Notes under the pieces: model-generated
What the model was told of the DNA's origin: nothing
Database searches by the model: none
Seen by the model: only the letters and a program-made list of their open reading frames with translations
Part shown: positions 25,996-34,197 of the stretch, in pieces
Numbering within the stretch: position 1 is the stretch's first letter
How the letters are laid out: every line of letters starts with the position of its first letter
Translations under genes and position numbers: made by a program
Assembly (NCBI RefSeq): GCF_003610895.1
Contig: NZ_MCAS01000015.1
Coordinates: 1-64,000 of the forward strand
Length of the DNA: 64,000 bases
Reading direction: 5' to 3'
DNA from: Paraburkholderia fungorum
GTDB lineage: Bacteria; Pseudomonadota; Gammaproteobacteria; Burkholderiales; Burkholderiaceae

Positions 25996-26697
25996 ATGGC
26001 TTCCGATACGCAACCTGTTACTCGAACCGAACGTGGAGCGCCGCGAGCCGCGCAGGCGTCGGCCGCGGTCGCTGCAAAGCGTCCCGCAAGCGGTGCGCGC
26101 TGGATCGTGCCGGTCAAGATCGCGGTATTTGTCGCGGCGTGGTATCCGCTCGCGCGCATCGTGCTGTTCGGCATGACTGATCGGCTGGGTGCGAATCCGA
26201 TCGAGTTCATTACGCGCTCGACCGGGCTGTGGACCCTCGTTTTTCTTTGCATCACGCTGGCCGTGACGCCGTTGCGCCGACTGACCGGCATGCCCGCATT
26301 GCTCCGTTTTCGCCGGATGCTGGGCCTTTACGCCTTCTTCTACGCGACGCTCCATTTCACCACTTACCTGTGGTTCGACAAGTGGTTCGACGTTGCCGCG
26401 ATTCTCAAGGACATCGGCAAGCGGCCGTTCATTACCGTAGGCTTCGCCGCGTTTGTGCTGCTGATCGCGTTGGCGGTGACGTCGCCGCGCGTGATGGTAC
26501 GCAAACTTGGGCGCCGCTGGCAGACCTTGCATCGCGCGATCTATGTGATCGGCGGACTCGCGATCCTGCACTTCTGGTGGATGAAGGCAGGCAAGCACGA
26601 TCTGGTTTTGCCGAAGATTTACGGCGCGGTCATGGTCGCGTTGTTGGGATGGCGTCTGATCGTATGGCTGCGCGAGCGGAGGATAAAGACGCGCTGA
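25996..26697 (+). CDS. msrQ: Heme-containing membrane subunit MsrQ (YedZ)
   Basis: MsrQ is the b-heme quinol-linked inner-membrane partner that feeds MsrP. It is 233 residues from the ATG at 25996 (a GTG at 25990 is an alternative). About six membrane helices; heme-ligand histidines are in FFYATLHFTTYLWFD and RAIYVIGGLAILHFWW. It has a hydrophilic Ala-rich N-terminal extension of about 35 residues compared with E. coli. The gap to msrP is only 11 bases. Confidence 0.93.
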   Translation: MASDTQPVTRTERGAPRAAQASAAVAAKRPASGARWIVPVKIAVFVAAWYPLARIVLFGMTDRLGANPIEFITRSTGLWTLVFLCITLAVTPLRRLTGMPALLRFRRMLGLYAFFYATLHFTTYLWFDKWFDVAAILKDIGKRPFITVGFAAFVLLIALAVTSPRVMVRKLGRRWQTLHRAIYVIGGLAILHFWWMKAGKHDLVLPKIYGAVMVALLGWRLIVWLRERRIKTR

Positions 26698-26720
26698 CCA
26701 CCGGATACAGCGCGCAATTG

Positions 26721-26757
26721 AAAAAAAGGCGATGCCGCAATGGCATCGCCTTTTTCT
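26721..26757. terminator. Bidirectional terminator between msrQ and lysA
   Basis: GGCGATGCC (26728-26736) pairs with GGCATCGCC (26742-26750) around a 5-nt loop, with A7 before and T5 after. It serves the converging msrQ (+) and lysA (-). Confidence 0.88.
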
Positions 26758-26778
26758 ATTTTGCTTTGGCGCTGACGT

Positions 26779-28041
26779 TTACGCCGGCAGAATCGTTTCG
26801 CCCGCGAACAGCTGCTTGACCTCTTCACGGGTGCGAACGACATACGCCTGTGTACCATCCACCATCACCTCGGCCGCACGCGGACGAGTGTTGTAGTTGG
26901 AGCTCATCACGAAGCCGTAGGCGCCAGCCGAGCGAATTGCCAGCAGATCGCCTGGTTCGACGGCGAGCAGACGCTCACGACCCAGCCAGTCGCCGCTTTC
27001 GCAAACCGGGCCGACCACGTCGTACACGTGCGAGGACACGTCGCGCTCAACCACGGCTTCGATCGCGTGATAGGCCTCGTACATCGCAGGGCGGGCGAGA
27101 TCGGTCATCGCCGCGTCGACGATGGCGAAGTTCTTTTCCGCGCCCGGCTTCAGAAACTCGACGCGCGTGAGCAGCACACCTGCATTGCCGACCAGCGAAC
27201 GGCCCGGCTCGAAATACACTTCGCGGTGCCCGTGGCCGCGCGCTTCGATGCGATCCAGCACGGTGCGCACGAACTCGCCGATTTCGGGCGGGGTTTCGTC
27301 GGCATACGTAATACCGAGACCACCGCCGACGTCGATGTGGCGAATCTTCACACCGTCCTGTTCGATCTGCTCAACCAGTTCGAGAACCTTGTCGACCGCA
27401 TCCAGATAGGGTGCGACCTCGGTGATCTGCGAGCCGATATGGCAGTCGATGCCAACCACCTCGAGGTGCGTCATTGCCGCGGCGGCCTGATACGTTGCGC
27501 GCGCATCGTCGAACGCGACGCCGAACTTGTTCGACTTCAGGCCGGTGGAAATATACGGATGTGTTTTTGCGTCGACGTCCGGATTCACGCGCAGCGAGAC
27601 GGGCGCTTTCTTGCCCATTTCCGCGGCAACCGCATTCAGGCGATCGAGCTCGGGAATCGACTCGACGTTGAAGCACTTGACGCCGGCCGCGAGGGCCTGG
27701 CGCATCTCGTCCGCATGCTTGCCGACGCCGGAAAACACGGTGTTTTCCGCTTTGCCGCCCGCAGCCAGCACGCGTGCCAGTTCGCCGCCCGACACGATGT
27801 CGAAGCCCGCGCCAAGACGCGCGAATACGTTCAGCACCGCGAGATTGCTATTGGCCTTGACGGCGACGTGCACGGTCGCGCGGCGGCCGGCGCAAGCGCC
27901 TGCATAGGCATTCCACGCTTCGGTGAGCGCGGCGCGCGAATAGACGTACAGCGGCGTGCCGAACTGCTCGGCGAGTGAGACGGCGGACACGCCCTCGGCG
28001 TGCAGCACGCCGTCGACGTAGTCAAATGCGGATCGAGTCAT
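26779..28041 (-). CDS. lysA: Diaminopimelate decarboxylase
   Basis: LysA removes CO2 from meso-diaminopimelate, the last step of lysine synthesis. It is 420 residues, a fold-III PLP enzyme. The PLP lysine is K62 in VHVAVKANSN; the glycine loop is DVGGGLGI and the catalytic cysteine is in VCESGDWLG. It follows lptM by 9 bases on the same strand, so the two are probably cotranscribed. Confidence 0.97.
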   Translation of the reverse strand: MTRSAFDYVDGVLHAEGVSAVSLAEQFGTPLYVYSRAALTEAWNAYAGACAGRRATVHVAVKANSNLAVLNVFARLGAGFDIVSGGELARVLAAGGKAENTVFSGVGKHADEMRQALAAGVKCFNVESIPELDRLNAVAAEMGKKAPVSLRVNPDVDAKTHPYISTGLKSNKFGVAFDDARATYQAAAAMTHLEVVGIDCHIGSQITEVAPYLDAVDKVLELVEQIEQDGVKIRHIDVGGGLGITYADETPPEIGEFVRTVLDRIEARGHGHREVYFEPGRSLVGNAGVLLTRVEFLKPGAEKNFAIVDAAMTDLARPAMYEAYHAIEAVVERDVSSHVYDVVGPVCESGDWLGRERLLAVEPGDLLAIRSAGAYGFVMSSNYNTRPRAAEVMVDGTQAYVVRTREEVKQLFAGETILPA

Positions 28042-28050
28042 GCGAAAGTC

Positions 28051-28395
28051 TTATTGAACGGGAGTGGCGGCGGAAGCAGGTTGCACAGGCGTAGCAGCGG
28101 AGGCGCCAGATGCGGGCGGCGCGGCAAGTTCGGTTTCCGGCGACAGCGAGAGCGGCGCGCCCGAGGTATCCGGTATCTCACCGGTCGGGGCGGTGCTTTG
28201 CGTACCCGGTTTCACGTCACCCGATGACGGCGCTTGCGTGCGATCGACCGGCTTGGCCGGTAGCGGCGGCACGGTGGGCAAATAGAGCGAACCTCGTTGT
28301 CCGCAGCCGGCAAGTGCACAACCTGCGAGAATGGCTAAACCCGCTACAATCGCGCGGCCGGGCGCCGCCGCGCGCATCCGAGATACGACTCGCAT
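28051..28395 (-). CDS. lptM: LPS translocon maturation lipoprotein LptM (YifL-like)
   Basis: LptM helps correct disulfide maturation of the LptD/LptE translocon at the outer membrane. The product is 114 residues: a short signal sequence with lipobox LAGC, immediately followed by the family signature CGQRGSLYLP, then a Pro/Ala/Ser-rich tail, longer than the 67-residue E. coli protein. AGGGA in good position supports the start at 28395. It is divergent from cyaY with only 35 bp between them. Confidence 0.88.
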   Translation of the reverse strand: MRVVSRMRAAAPGRAIVAGLAILAGCALAGCGQRGSLYLPTVPPLPAKPVDRTQAPSSGDVKPGTQSTAPTGEIPDTSGAPLSLSPETELAAPPASGASAATPVQPASAATPVQ

Positions 28396-28430
28396 GACTG
28401 TCCCTGTATAAATAATCGATGGAGTTTAGC

Positions 28431-28748
28431 ATGTCCGATAGTGATTACCTGACCCGCGCGGAAGCCGCGCTAGCCGCCATCGAACGCGCGCTCGACGACA
28501 CGGAAGCCGACATCGAACTCGAGCGCAGCGGCAATGTCCTGACCCTCGAATTCGAGAACCGCTCGAAGATCATCGTCAATCTGCAGCCGCCCATGAGCGA
28601 GATCTGGATCGCCGCGAAAGCGGGCGGTTTTCACTTCCGTTTCGTCGACGGTGAGTGGCGCGACACCCGCAGCGGCACGGAGTTTTTCGCCGCGCTGTCG
28701 GAGTATGCAACGCAGCAGGCTGGCGAGCCGGTTCACTTCGAGGCGTAA
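28431..28748 (+). CDS. cyaY: Frataxin-like iron-sulfur assembly protein CyaY
   Basis: CyaY binds iron and modulates IscS activity in Fe-S cluster assembly. It is 105 residues from the ATG at 28431, with GGAG at 28421-28424. The acidic N-terminal helix (DDTEADIELERSGNVLTLEF) and the beta-sheet signature QPPMSEIWIAAKAGGFHFRF are present. TATAAA at 28407-28412 could be its -10, giving a very short leader. Confidence 0.95.
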   Translation: MSDSDYLTRAEAALAAIERALDDTEADIELERSGNVLTLEFENRSKIIVNLQPPMSEIWIAAKAGGFHFRFVDGEWRDTRSGTEFFAALSEYATQQAGEPVHFEA

Positions 28749-28844
28749 ACGTCTCGGTTGAAGGGCCATACGGGCACGGTAACAATGGTCTGAAGCGGCG
28801 CAGAAATAACCGTCGGCACGGCCGTTGAATCGGCGCCCCAAACG

Positions 28845-28877
28845 AAACCGCCGCGCATCGAGCGCGGCGGTTTTTTT
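28845..28877. terminator. Terminator between cyaY and PBP1A gene
   Basis: A 12-bp stem (28845-28856 with 28862-28873, arm AAACCGCCGCGC) with a 5-nt loop and T8 on the + strand. The A run on the other side is short, so it works mainly for cyaY. Confidence 0.88.
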
Positions 28878-28903
28878 TCGACTGGTCCAGGTCAGACGTG
28901 TCT

Positions 28904-31303
28904 TCAGTGCCCGCGGAACAGATTCATGATGTCCTGCTTTTCCTGTTCGCCGACCTGTTCGGGTGCTGCCGCTGAGGCGCCGCTCGCATCGGCATCCAGC
29001 GCTGCCTGACTGATGCCGACCGTGGCGACGAAACCATGCCCCGGCGTGAAGTCTTCGAAATACAGTTCCGAACCCAGTTCGGTCACGCCGTCGGGCATCG
29101 GCATCTTGTATTCCGGCACGCCTTTGAGCGCGCGCGCCATGTAGTCGATCCACACCGGCAACGCGAGGCCGCCGCCGGTTTCCCGGTCGCCGAGGCTGCG
29201 CGGATTATCGTAGCCGATCCATGCGATGGCGGTGAGCGTGTGCTGATAGCCGGCGAACCAGGCATCGCGTGAATCGTTGGTCGTGCCGGTTTTGCCGCCG
29301 AGATCGGTACGCTTGAGCACGTTGGTCTTCGCGCCCGTGCCACGTTGCGCGACACTTTGCAGCAGGCTGTTCATCACATACGCATTGCGTGGTTCGATTG
29401 CGTGCGGTGCACTCTGCTCGGCCACCAGCGGCTGTGCGTGCGCTACGACGATGCCACGCTGATCGGTGACTTCAGCGATCAGATACGGATTGACGCGATA
29501 GCCGCCGTTAGCGAACACCGAGAACGCGCCGGCCATCTGCAGGGGCGTGACGAGCCCGGCACCGAGCGCCATAGGCAGATAGGCCGGGTGACGATCCGCG
29601 TCGAAGCCGAAACGCGTGATGTATTGCTGCGCGTACTTGGTGCCGATCTGGTTCAGGATGCGAATCGACACAAGGTTCTTTGATTTCTGCAGCGCGGTGC
29701 GCATGGTCATCGGACCGTCGAAACCGCCGCCGTAGTTCTTCGGTTCCCACGCCTGGCCACCCGTCTCCGCAGCGCTGAAAAAGAGCGGCGCATCATTGAT
29801 CACCGTGGCCGGTCCGAGCCCCTTTTCGAGCGAAGCCGAGTAAATGAAAGGCTTGAAGCTGGAGCCCGGTTGACGCCATGCCTGGGTCACGTGGTTGAAC
29901 TTGTTTTTGTTGAAGTCGAAACCGCCGACCAGCGCGCGAATCGCGCCGTCTTGCGGCACCACCGAAACGAATGCGCCTTCCACTTGCGGCAGTTGCGTGA
30001 TCGACCAGTTGCCGTCGTCGTCCTTCACGAGGCGAATGATCGCGCCGGGCCGCACACGCTGATTCGGCTGCGCGCGCGGGCCGAGCGCGAACTGCGCGAA
30101 GCGCAGCCCGTCGCCCTGAATGGTCGCGGTGTTGCCGTCGATGAAGGTGGCCTGCACCTGCTTCGGGCTCGCCGACGTCACCACCGCAGCGATGATTTCG
30201 CCGTTGTCGGGATGCTCGAGCAGCGCGTCGTCGATGGCCTGTTCGCGGTCGTCCGCATCCGACGGCAAATCGATGAACGCTTCCGGGCCGCGATAGCCGT
30301 GGCGCCGTTCGTAGTCCATCAGACCCTTGCGCAGCGCCCGGTAAGCGACGTCCTGATCAGCCGAGTCGATGGTGGTCACGACGTTCAGGCCGCGCGTGTA
30401 CGCTTCCTCGCGGTACTGCGCGTACATCATCTGCCGCACCATTTCCGCGACGTATTCGGCGTGCACGCTGAACTCCTTGCCCGCGCCCTTGACGACGAGC
30501 GGCTGCTTGCTTGCCTCGTCGTACTGCTCCTGGGTGATGTAGTGCAATTCGTACATGCGCTGCAGGATGTACTCCTGGCGGACCTTCGCGCGCTTCGGAT
30601 TGACCACCGGGTTATACGCGGACGGCGCCTTCGGCAGGCCCGCCAGCATGGCGGATTCCGCCAGAGTCAGATCCTTCAGATCCTTCCCGAAGTACACCCG
30701 CGCCGCGCTTGCGAAGCCATATGCGCGCTGACCGAGATAGATCTGATTCATGTACACCTCGAGAATCTGATCTTTCGTCAGCTTCGACTCGATCTTGTAG
30801 GCGAGCAACATCTCGTAGATCTTGCGTGTGTAGGTCTTCTCACTCGAAAGGAAGAAGTTGCGCGCCACCTGCATGGTGATCGTGCTCGCGCCTTGCGTGG
30901 CGTGGCCATTGGTCAGTGCGACGAAGCCGGCTCGCGCGATGCCCGTGAGGTCGACGCCGCCGTGATCGTAGAAACGTGCGTCTTCGATTGCCAGTACGGC
31001 TTTCTTCAGACTGTCGGGCACGTCCTGGATGTGGACGACGTCGCGCCGTTCTTCACCGAACTCACCGATCAGCACGTGGTCGGCCGTGTAGATGCGCAAG
31101 GGCACCTTCGGCCGGTAGTCGGTTAGCGCGTCCAGAGACGGCAGGTTTGGCGTTGCCACCACCAGCGCATAGCCAAGCACCAGCAGCACGCATAGGATGC
31201 CGGCAACAATCAGACCCACAAAGCCCATGATGAGCTTGAGCCACAAAGGGCGTTTGCGCTTCTGCGGCGCAGGCGGCGGGGACGTAGGAGACGTGGATTG
31301 CAT
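28904..31303 (-). CDS. mrcA: Penicillin-binding protein 1A (bifunctional)
   Basis: PBP1A polymerises and crosslinks peptidoglycan. It is 799 residues: a Pro-rich cytosolic tail, one membrane anchor (24-48), a GT51 transglycosylase domain with catalytic E107 (IEDARFYDHGG), an OB-like insertion, and a transpeptidase domain with S481-x-x-K484 (SSFKPF), SKN, and K671-T-G (GGKTGTT). It is divergent from pilM, as ponA/mrcA is from pilM in many proteobacteria. Confidence 0.96.
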   Translation of the reverse strand: MQSTSPTSPPPAPQKRKRPLWLKLIMGFVGLIVAGILCVLLVLGYALVVATPNLPSLDALTDYRPKVPLRIYTADHVLIGEFGEERRDVVHIQDVPDSLKKAVLAIEDARFYDHGGVDLTGIARAGFVALTNGHATQGASTITMQVARNFFLSSEKTYTRKIYEMLLAYKIESKLTKDQILEVYMNQIYLGQRAYGFASAARVYFGKDLKDLTLAESAMLAGLPKAPSAYNPVVNPKRAKVRQEYILQRMYELHYITQEQYDEASKQPLVVKGAGKEFSVHAEYVAEMVRQMMYAQYREEAYTRGLNVVTTIDSADQDVAYRALRKGLMDYERRHGYRGPEAFIDLPSDADDREQAIDDALLEHPDNGEIIAAVVTSASPKQVQATFIDGNTATIQGDGLRFAQFALGPRAQPNQRVRPGAIIRLVKDDDGNWSITQLPQVEGAFVSVVPQDGAIRALVGGFDFNKNKFNHVTQAWRQPGSSFKPFIYSASLEKGLGPATVINDAPLFFSAAETGGQAWEPKNYGGGFDGPMTMRTALQKSKNLVSIRILNQIGTKYAQQYITRFGFDADRHPAYLPMALGAGLVTPLQMAGAFSVFANGGYRVNPYLIAEVTDQRGIVVAHAQPLVAEQSAPHAIEPRNAYVMNSLLQSVAQRGTGAKTNVLKRTDLGGKTGTTNDSRDAWFAGYQHTLTAIAWIGYDNPRSLGDRETGGGLALPVWIDYMARALKGVPEYKMPMPDGVTELGSELYFEDFTPGHGFVATVGISQAALDADASGASAAAPEQVGEQEKQDIMNLFRGH

Positions 31304-31328
31304 ATGGACACCAAAAAACAGTCCCGCG

Positions 31329-31334
31329 ATTATA
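31329..31334 (-). promoter_or_regulatory. Candidate -10 of the PBP1A gene
   Basis: Read on the - strand this is a consensus TATAAT, 26 bases before the PBP1A start, too close for a long leader. The -35 region 17 bases upstream (CGAAAG) is poor. For pilM, a perfect TTGACA occurs on the + strand at 31377-31382 but without a matching -10. Confidence 0.45.
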
Positions 31335-31556
31335 GCCGCCTCGCTTTTCAGCTTTCGGCATGCTTACTGACAGTTCTTGACAAGTCGGTGCGCCGCGCAG
31401 GGATGACTTCACTGTAGACGCTTTGATGGCGTACGGGGCGCGCGTCGCGCAACGTTAGCCATTTGGCTGAGTGTCGCGCCGCGGCGCGGCTACGCACAAT
31501 CTCTCCTTGCTACTCGCGTTCGAATGGTTCGTCGCGTGAGTTTGAAGGAGGGCGTG

Positions 31557-32549
31557 ATGACGTTCAAAAGTTCGTGGCTTCAGGATGTGCGCCTCGGGGC
31601 GCAGCGTTTTGCTGCGGGGATCGATGTGGGGTCCCAGGCGGTGCGTCTGGTCGTGTTGAGTCAGCATTCGCGCACACGTGCCGCGCTGCATATCGAATAT
31701 GCGAGCACGGTGCCGCTTGGCGCCGGGGCGATGGCCGGCACGGAGATCGCCGACCGCCACGCGGTGGCGCGCGCATTGCGTGACGCATTCGCGGGTCTGC
31801 CGCGCGCGTGTGCGCCGCATGCCTTGCGCTGCGCGATGGCGCTGCCCGCCTCGGCCACGCTAACCACCACCGTGCCCCTCACCCGGCTCGCCGAGTTGTG
31901 CGGCTGCGCTGAAGACTGCGGGCATGAACTCGCTGAACTCGAACCGGCGGTGATGAGCGAAGTCGAGCGCATCGCGGGCCTCGAGAGGCACGCACTGGCT
32001 GTCGACTGGTTCGTCGACGAGACACGTTCGCCGGTTCGTTCCGTGACGATCGCCGCAACCGCCCGTCAGCACCTCGAAGCGCGTATCGAATGCGCGGCGA
32101 GCGCCGGCATCTCGCTCACCGCGATTGACGGCGAGCCGCACGCAGCCTTGCGCGCAATGCGCTACGCGGCGAGCCACGAACTCGACCCGCACGAACCCTA
32201 CGCCGCACTCTGGATCGGTACGGACGGCGTCTACGGCTGGCGCATTGTCGACGACTGCCTGGTCGGCGAAATGCGTTACCCCGCGCCCGAACACGCGGAT
32301 CTCGCCGATGCGTTGCGCGATCTGGTTCGGGGCCCGGTACTGGACTGCGCGTTGTTGAGCGGCGAGGTCGACCTGCTTGACGGCGTGGGTTTCTCGATCG
32401 CGGATATTGCCGATGTACTGGGCTGCACTGTGCTGCCGTTCGAATGTGCGGCGCTTGGTGACTTTGCCCGTCAACTGCACGACCCGCTGTTGCAAGAGCC
32501 CGCGGCGGCGGTGGCTTTCGGGCTGGCATTGCGCGGGGTGCTCGAATGA
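31557..32549 (+). CDS. pilM: Type IV pilus assembly protein PilM (divergent)
   Basis: PilM is an actin-like cytoplasmic ATPase-fold protein that binds the PilN N terminus and anchors the pilus alignment complex. The start at 31557 is supported by GGAGG at 31545-31549; the product is 330 residues. The nucleotide-binding phosphate loop is AAGIDVGSQAVRLVVL; the rest is divergent from Pseudomonas PilM. It is first of a tightly overlapping set with pilN, pilO-P and pilQ, which secures the call. Confidence 0.85.
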   Translation: MTFKSSWLQDVRLGAQRFAAGIDVGSQAVRLVVLSQHSRTRAALHIEYASTVPLGAGAMAGTEIADRHAVARALRDAFAGLPRACAPHALRCAMALPASATLTTTVPLTRLAELCGCAEDCGHELAELEPAVMSEVERIAGLERHALAVDWFVDETRSPVRSVTIAATARQHLEARIECAASAGISLTAIDGEPHAALRAMRYAASHELDPHEPYAALWIGTDGVYGWRIVDDCLVGEMRYPAPEHADLADALRDLVRGPVLDCALLSGEVDLLDGVGFSIADIADVLGCTVLPFECAALGDFARQLHDPLLQEPAAAVAFGLALRGVLE

Positions 32550-33274
32550 CGCGTGAACCGCGCTCCGGTTTGGATCTGCCGTATCCGAACACGCGGGCCT
32601 CCGCGCGTGGCGTGCGCTTCGCACGGTTGTGGCTCGGCGGCTTCAATCTGCTGCCGTACAGGCAACGCAATGCGCGGCTCGCGCGCCGGCGATGTCTGCT
32701 CGAATGGGTTGCCGCGGCGTTTGCCGGTCTTGCGGCCGTGCTCGCGGTAGTTGGGTGGCAGGCGTTCGAAAAGGCGCGGCTCGATGCGCAGCGCGCGTCG
32801 ATCGAGCAATCGCTCACGCAACTGGCCACGCCGCTTGCGGAACACAGCCGGTTACTGCGGGCGCAAGAAGAGCAACGTCGAGGCGCGGCGCGTGCGATGA
32901 GCTTGTCCGAGCCGCTTACGTATTTGCGCGACCTGCTGGACGCGTTGAGTTTCGAACCGGGCGACGGTGTGGTGCTACAGCAGTTGCGCCAGCGCGAACA
33001 CGAGACGGAGTTGCTCGCGACCTCGCGCGGACATATCGCGTCAGCCGAGTGGCTCAAACGCTTGAGCGCGATCCGTGGCGTGCACGGCGCGGAGATGAGC
33101 GACCTGCATCGCTCGGCGTCCCGCAGCGCTGCTGTCGCGGCGGCTGGCGCGAGCGGCCCGATCGAATTCGGAGCGCATCTGCACTGGGGTGATCCGCCGA
33201 AGAAAAACGCTCCAGCCGTCCGGCCTGCGGCGCAACGTCCCATGAAGTCTGAACAATCTGGAGGTGCGAAATGA
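32546..33274 (+). CDS. pilN: Type IV pilus assembly protein PilN (divergent)
   Basis: PilN links PilM in the cytoplasm to PilO in the periplasm. It is 242 residues with the PilM-binding motif FNLLPYR at about 33-39, one membrane segment (52-70, EWVAAAFAGLAAVLAVVGW) and a coiled-coil periplasmic stretch. The first 30 residues before the motif are extra compared with typical PilN. It overlaps pilM by 4 bases and pilO by 4. Confidence 0.82.
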   Translation: MTREPRSGLDLPYPNTRASARGVRFARLWLGGFNLLPYRQRNARLARRRCLLEWVAAAFAGLAAVLAVVGWQAFEKARLDAQRASIEQSLTQLATPLAEHSRLLRAQEEQRRGAARAMSLSEPLTYLRDLLDALSFEPGDGVVLQQLRQREHETELLATSRGHIASAEWLKRLSAIRGVHGAEMSDLHRSASRSAAVAAAGASGPIEFGAHLHWGDPPKKNAPAVRPAAQRPMKSEQSGGAK

Positions 33275-34197
33275 GTACGACTTTTGCCGGCTTCGGCGGC
33301 GCGTCGAGCGCGCGGTTTTCTTTTTCACAGTGGATCAAACATGCTCGTTTGCCGCTCGCGGCCTGGAGCAGTCGGCGCCGGTGGGTGGTCGCGTTGCTGA
33401 TCGCGGCGGTTGTATTCGGCCTGGGCTCCCATGGTTGGGTGGTGGCCGATCTCGGCGGAGTCGAGGCGAGCCGTACGGCACTGGAGGCGGCCACACGGCA
33501 TCTCGTGGATGCGCGCCGCGCGTTGGCGCAATTGCCTGCGTTGCGCCGGGAAGTTGCCGCGAGGCCAGGCGTGCAGGTGTCTGGATTGTCGTGGACTTCC
33601 GCGGACGATGTTCGAATCGTGTCCGAACTGGCGGTGCAGAATGGCGTCTCGTTGCTCTCGCTGGAGCCGGGCGTCGCTAACGGCTCGGGTGCCGAAAGCA
33701 TGCGTCCTGTACAGATCACCGCGCACACCGATTTCGTTCACCTGATGGCGTTCTTGCGCGGCCTGTCGGACCTGCCGGTGCTGATTGTTCCCGTCGACGT
33801 GACGGTCAACCGCGATGCCGCGTCGTTAGCGGTAAAGGCAACGCTGCATGTATTCGGTGCGCTGAGGCCGGTGCCGTCAACTACGGCTGCCGACGCATTT
33901 GCCGACGAGAGTCTCGATTCGGAGGACGAAGAAAATATCGTCTTCTTCGATCCGTTCGCTCTCATTCAGATGCGCGCGGCCGGCGAACCGCAGACTGACG
34001 CTTCTCAACTTCGCCTGGCCGGCTTGCTGCACGATCGCATACGCGGACTCGCCTTGCTCGAGACGCCGGATGGCGCGACCACGGCCGTGGCAGGACAGCA
34101 ACTCGGCACCGAACGCGTCACGCGGCTCGACGCGCTCAGCATCACGTTGGCTAATGGTGGTGCGACGCGCACGCTGGCGTTGGCGGAGGCGTCCTGA
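33271..34197 (+). CDS. pilO: PilO-like protein with C-terminal PilP-like domain
   Basis: PilO dimerises with PilN; PilP is normally a separate lipoprotein that links them to the PilQ secretin. Here one 308-residue protein has a membrane segment at about 38-58, a coiled coil and PilO core (60-210), an acidic linker (DSEDEEN), then residues 227-308 that match the PilP layout: DPFAL, LRLAGLLHD, an Ala/Leu strand (GLALLETPDG), and GQQLGTERVTRL. No separate pilP lies between it and pilQ, which starts in a 1-base overlap. The PilP assignment rests on pattern and position, not on a search. Confidence 0.7.
   Translation: MSTTFAGFGGASSARFSFSQWIKHARLPLAAWSSRRRWVVALLIAAVVFGLGSHGWVVADLGGVEASRTALEAATRHLVDARRALAQLPALRREVAARPGVQVSGLSWTSADDVRIVSELAVQNGVSLLSLEPGVANGSGAESMRPVQITAHTDFVHLMAFLRGLSDLPVLIVPVDVTVNRDAASLAVKATLHVFGALRPVPSTTAADAFADESLDSEDEENIVFFDPFALIQMRAAGEPQTDASQLRLAGLLHDRIRGLALLETPDGATTAVAGQQLGTERVTRLDALSITLANGGATRTLALAEAS

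Noticed and set aside
25327..26697. Long frame of 456 codons that includes msrQ
   Set aside because: Its first two-thirds overlap msrP in another frame. Only the part from 25996 on resembles a protein (MsrQ).
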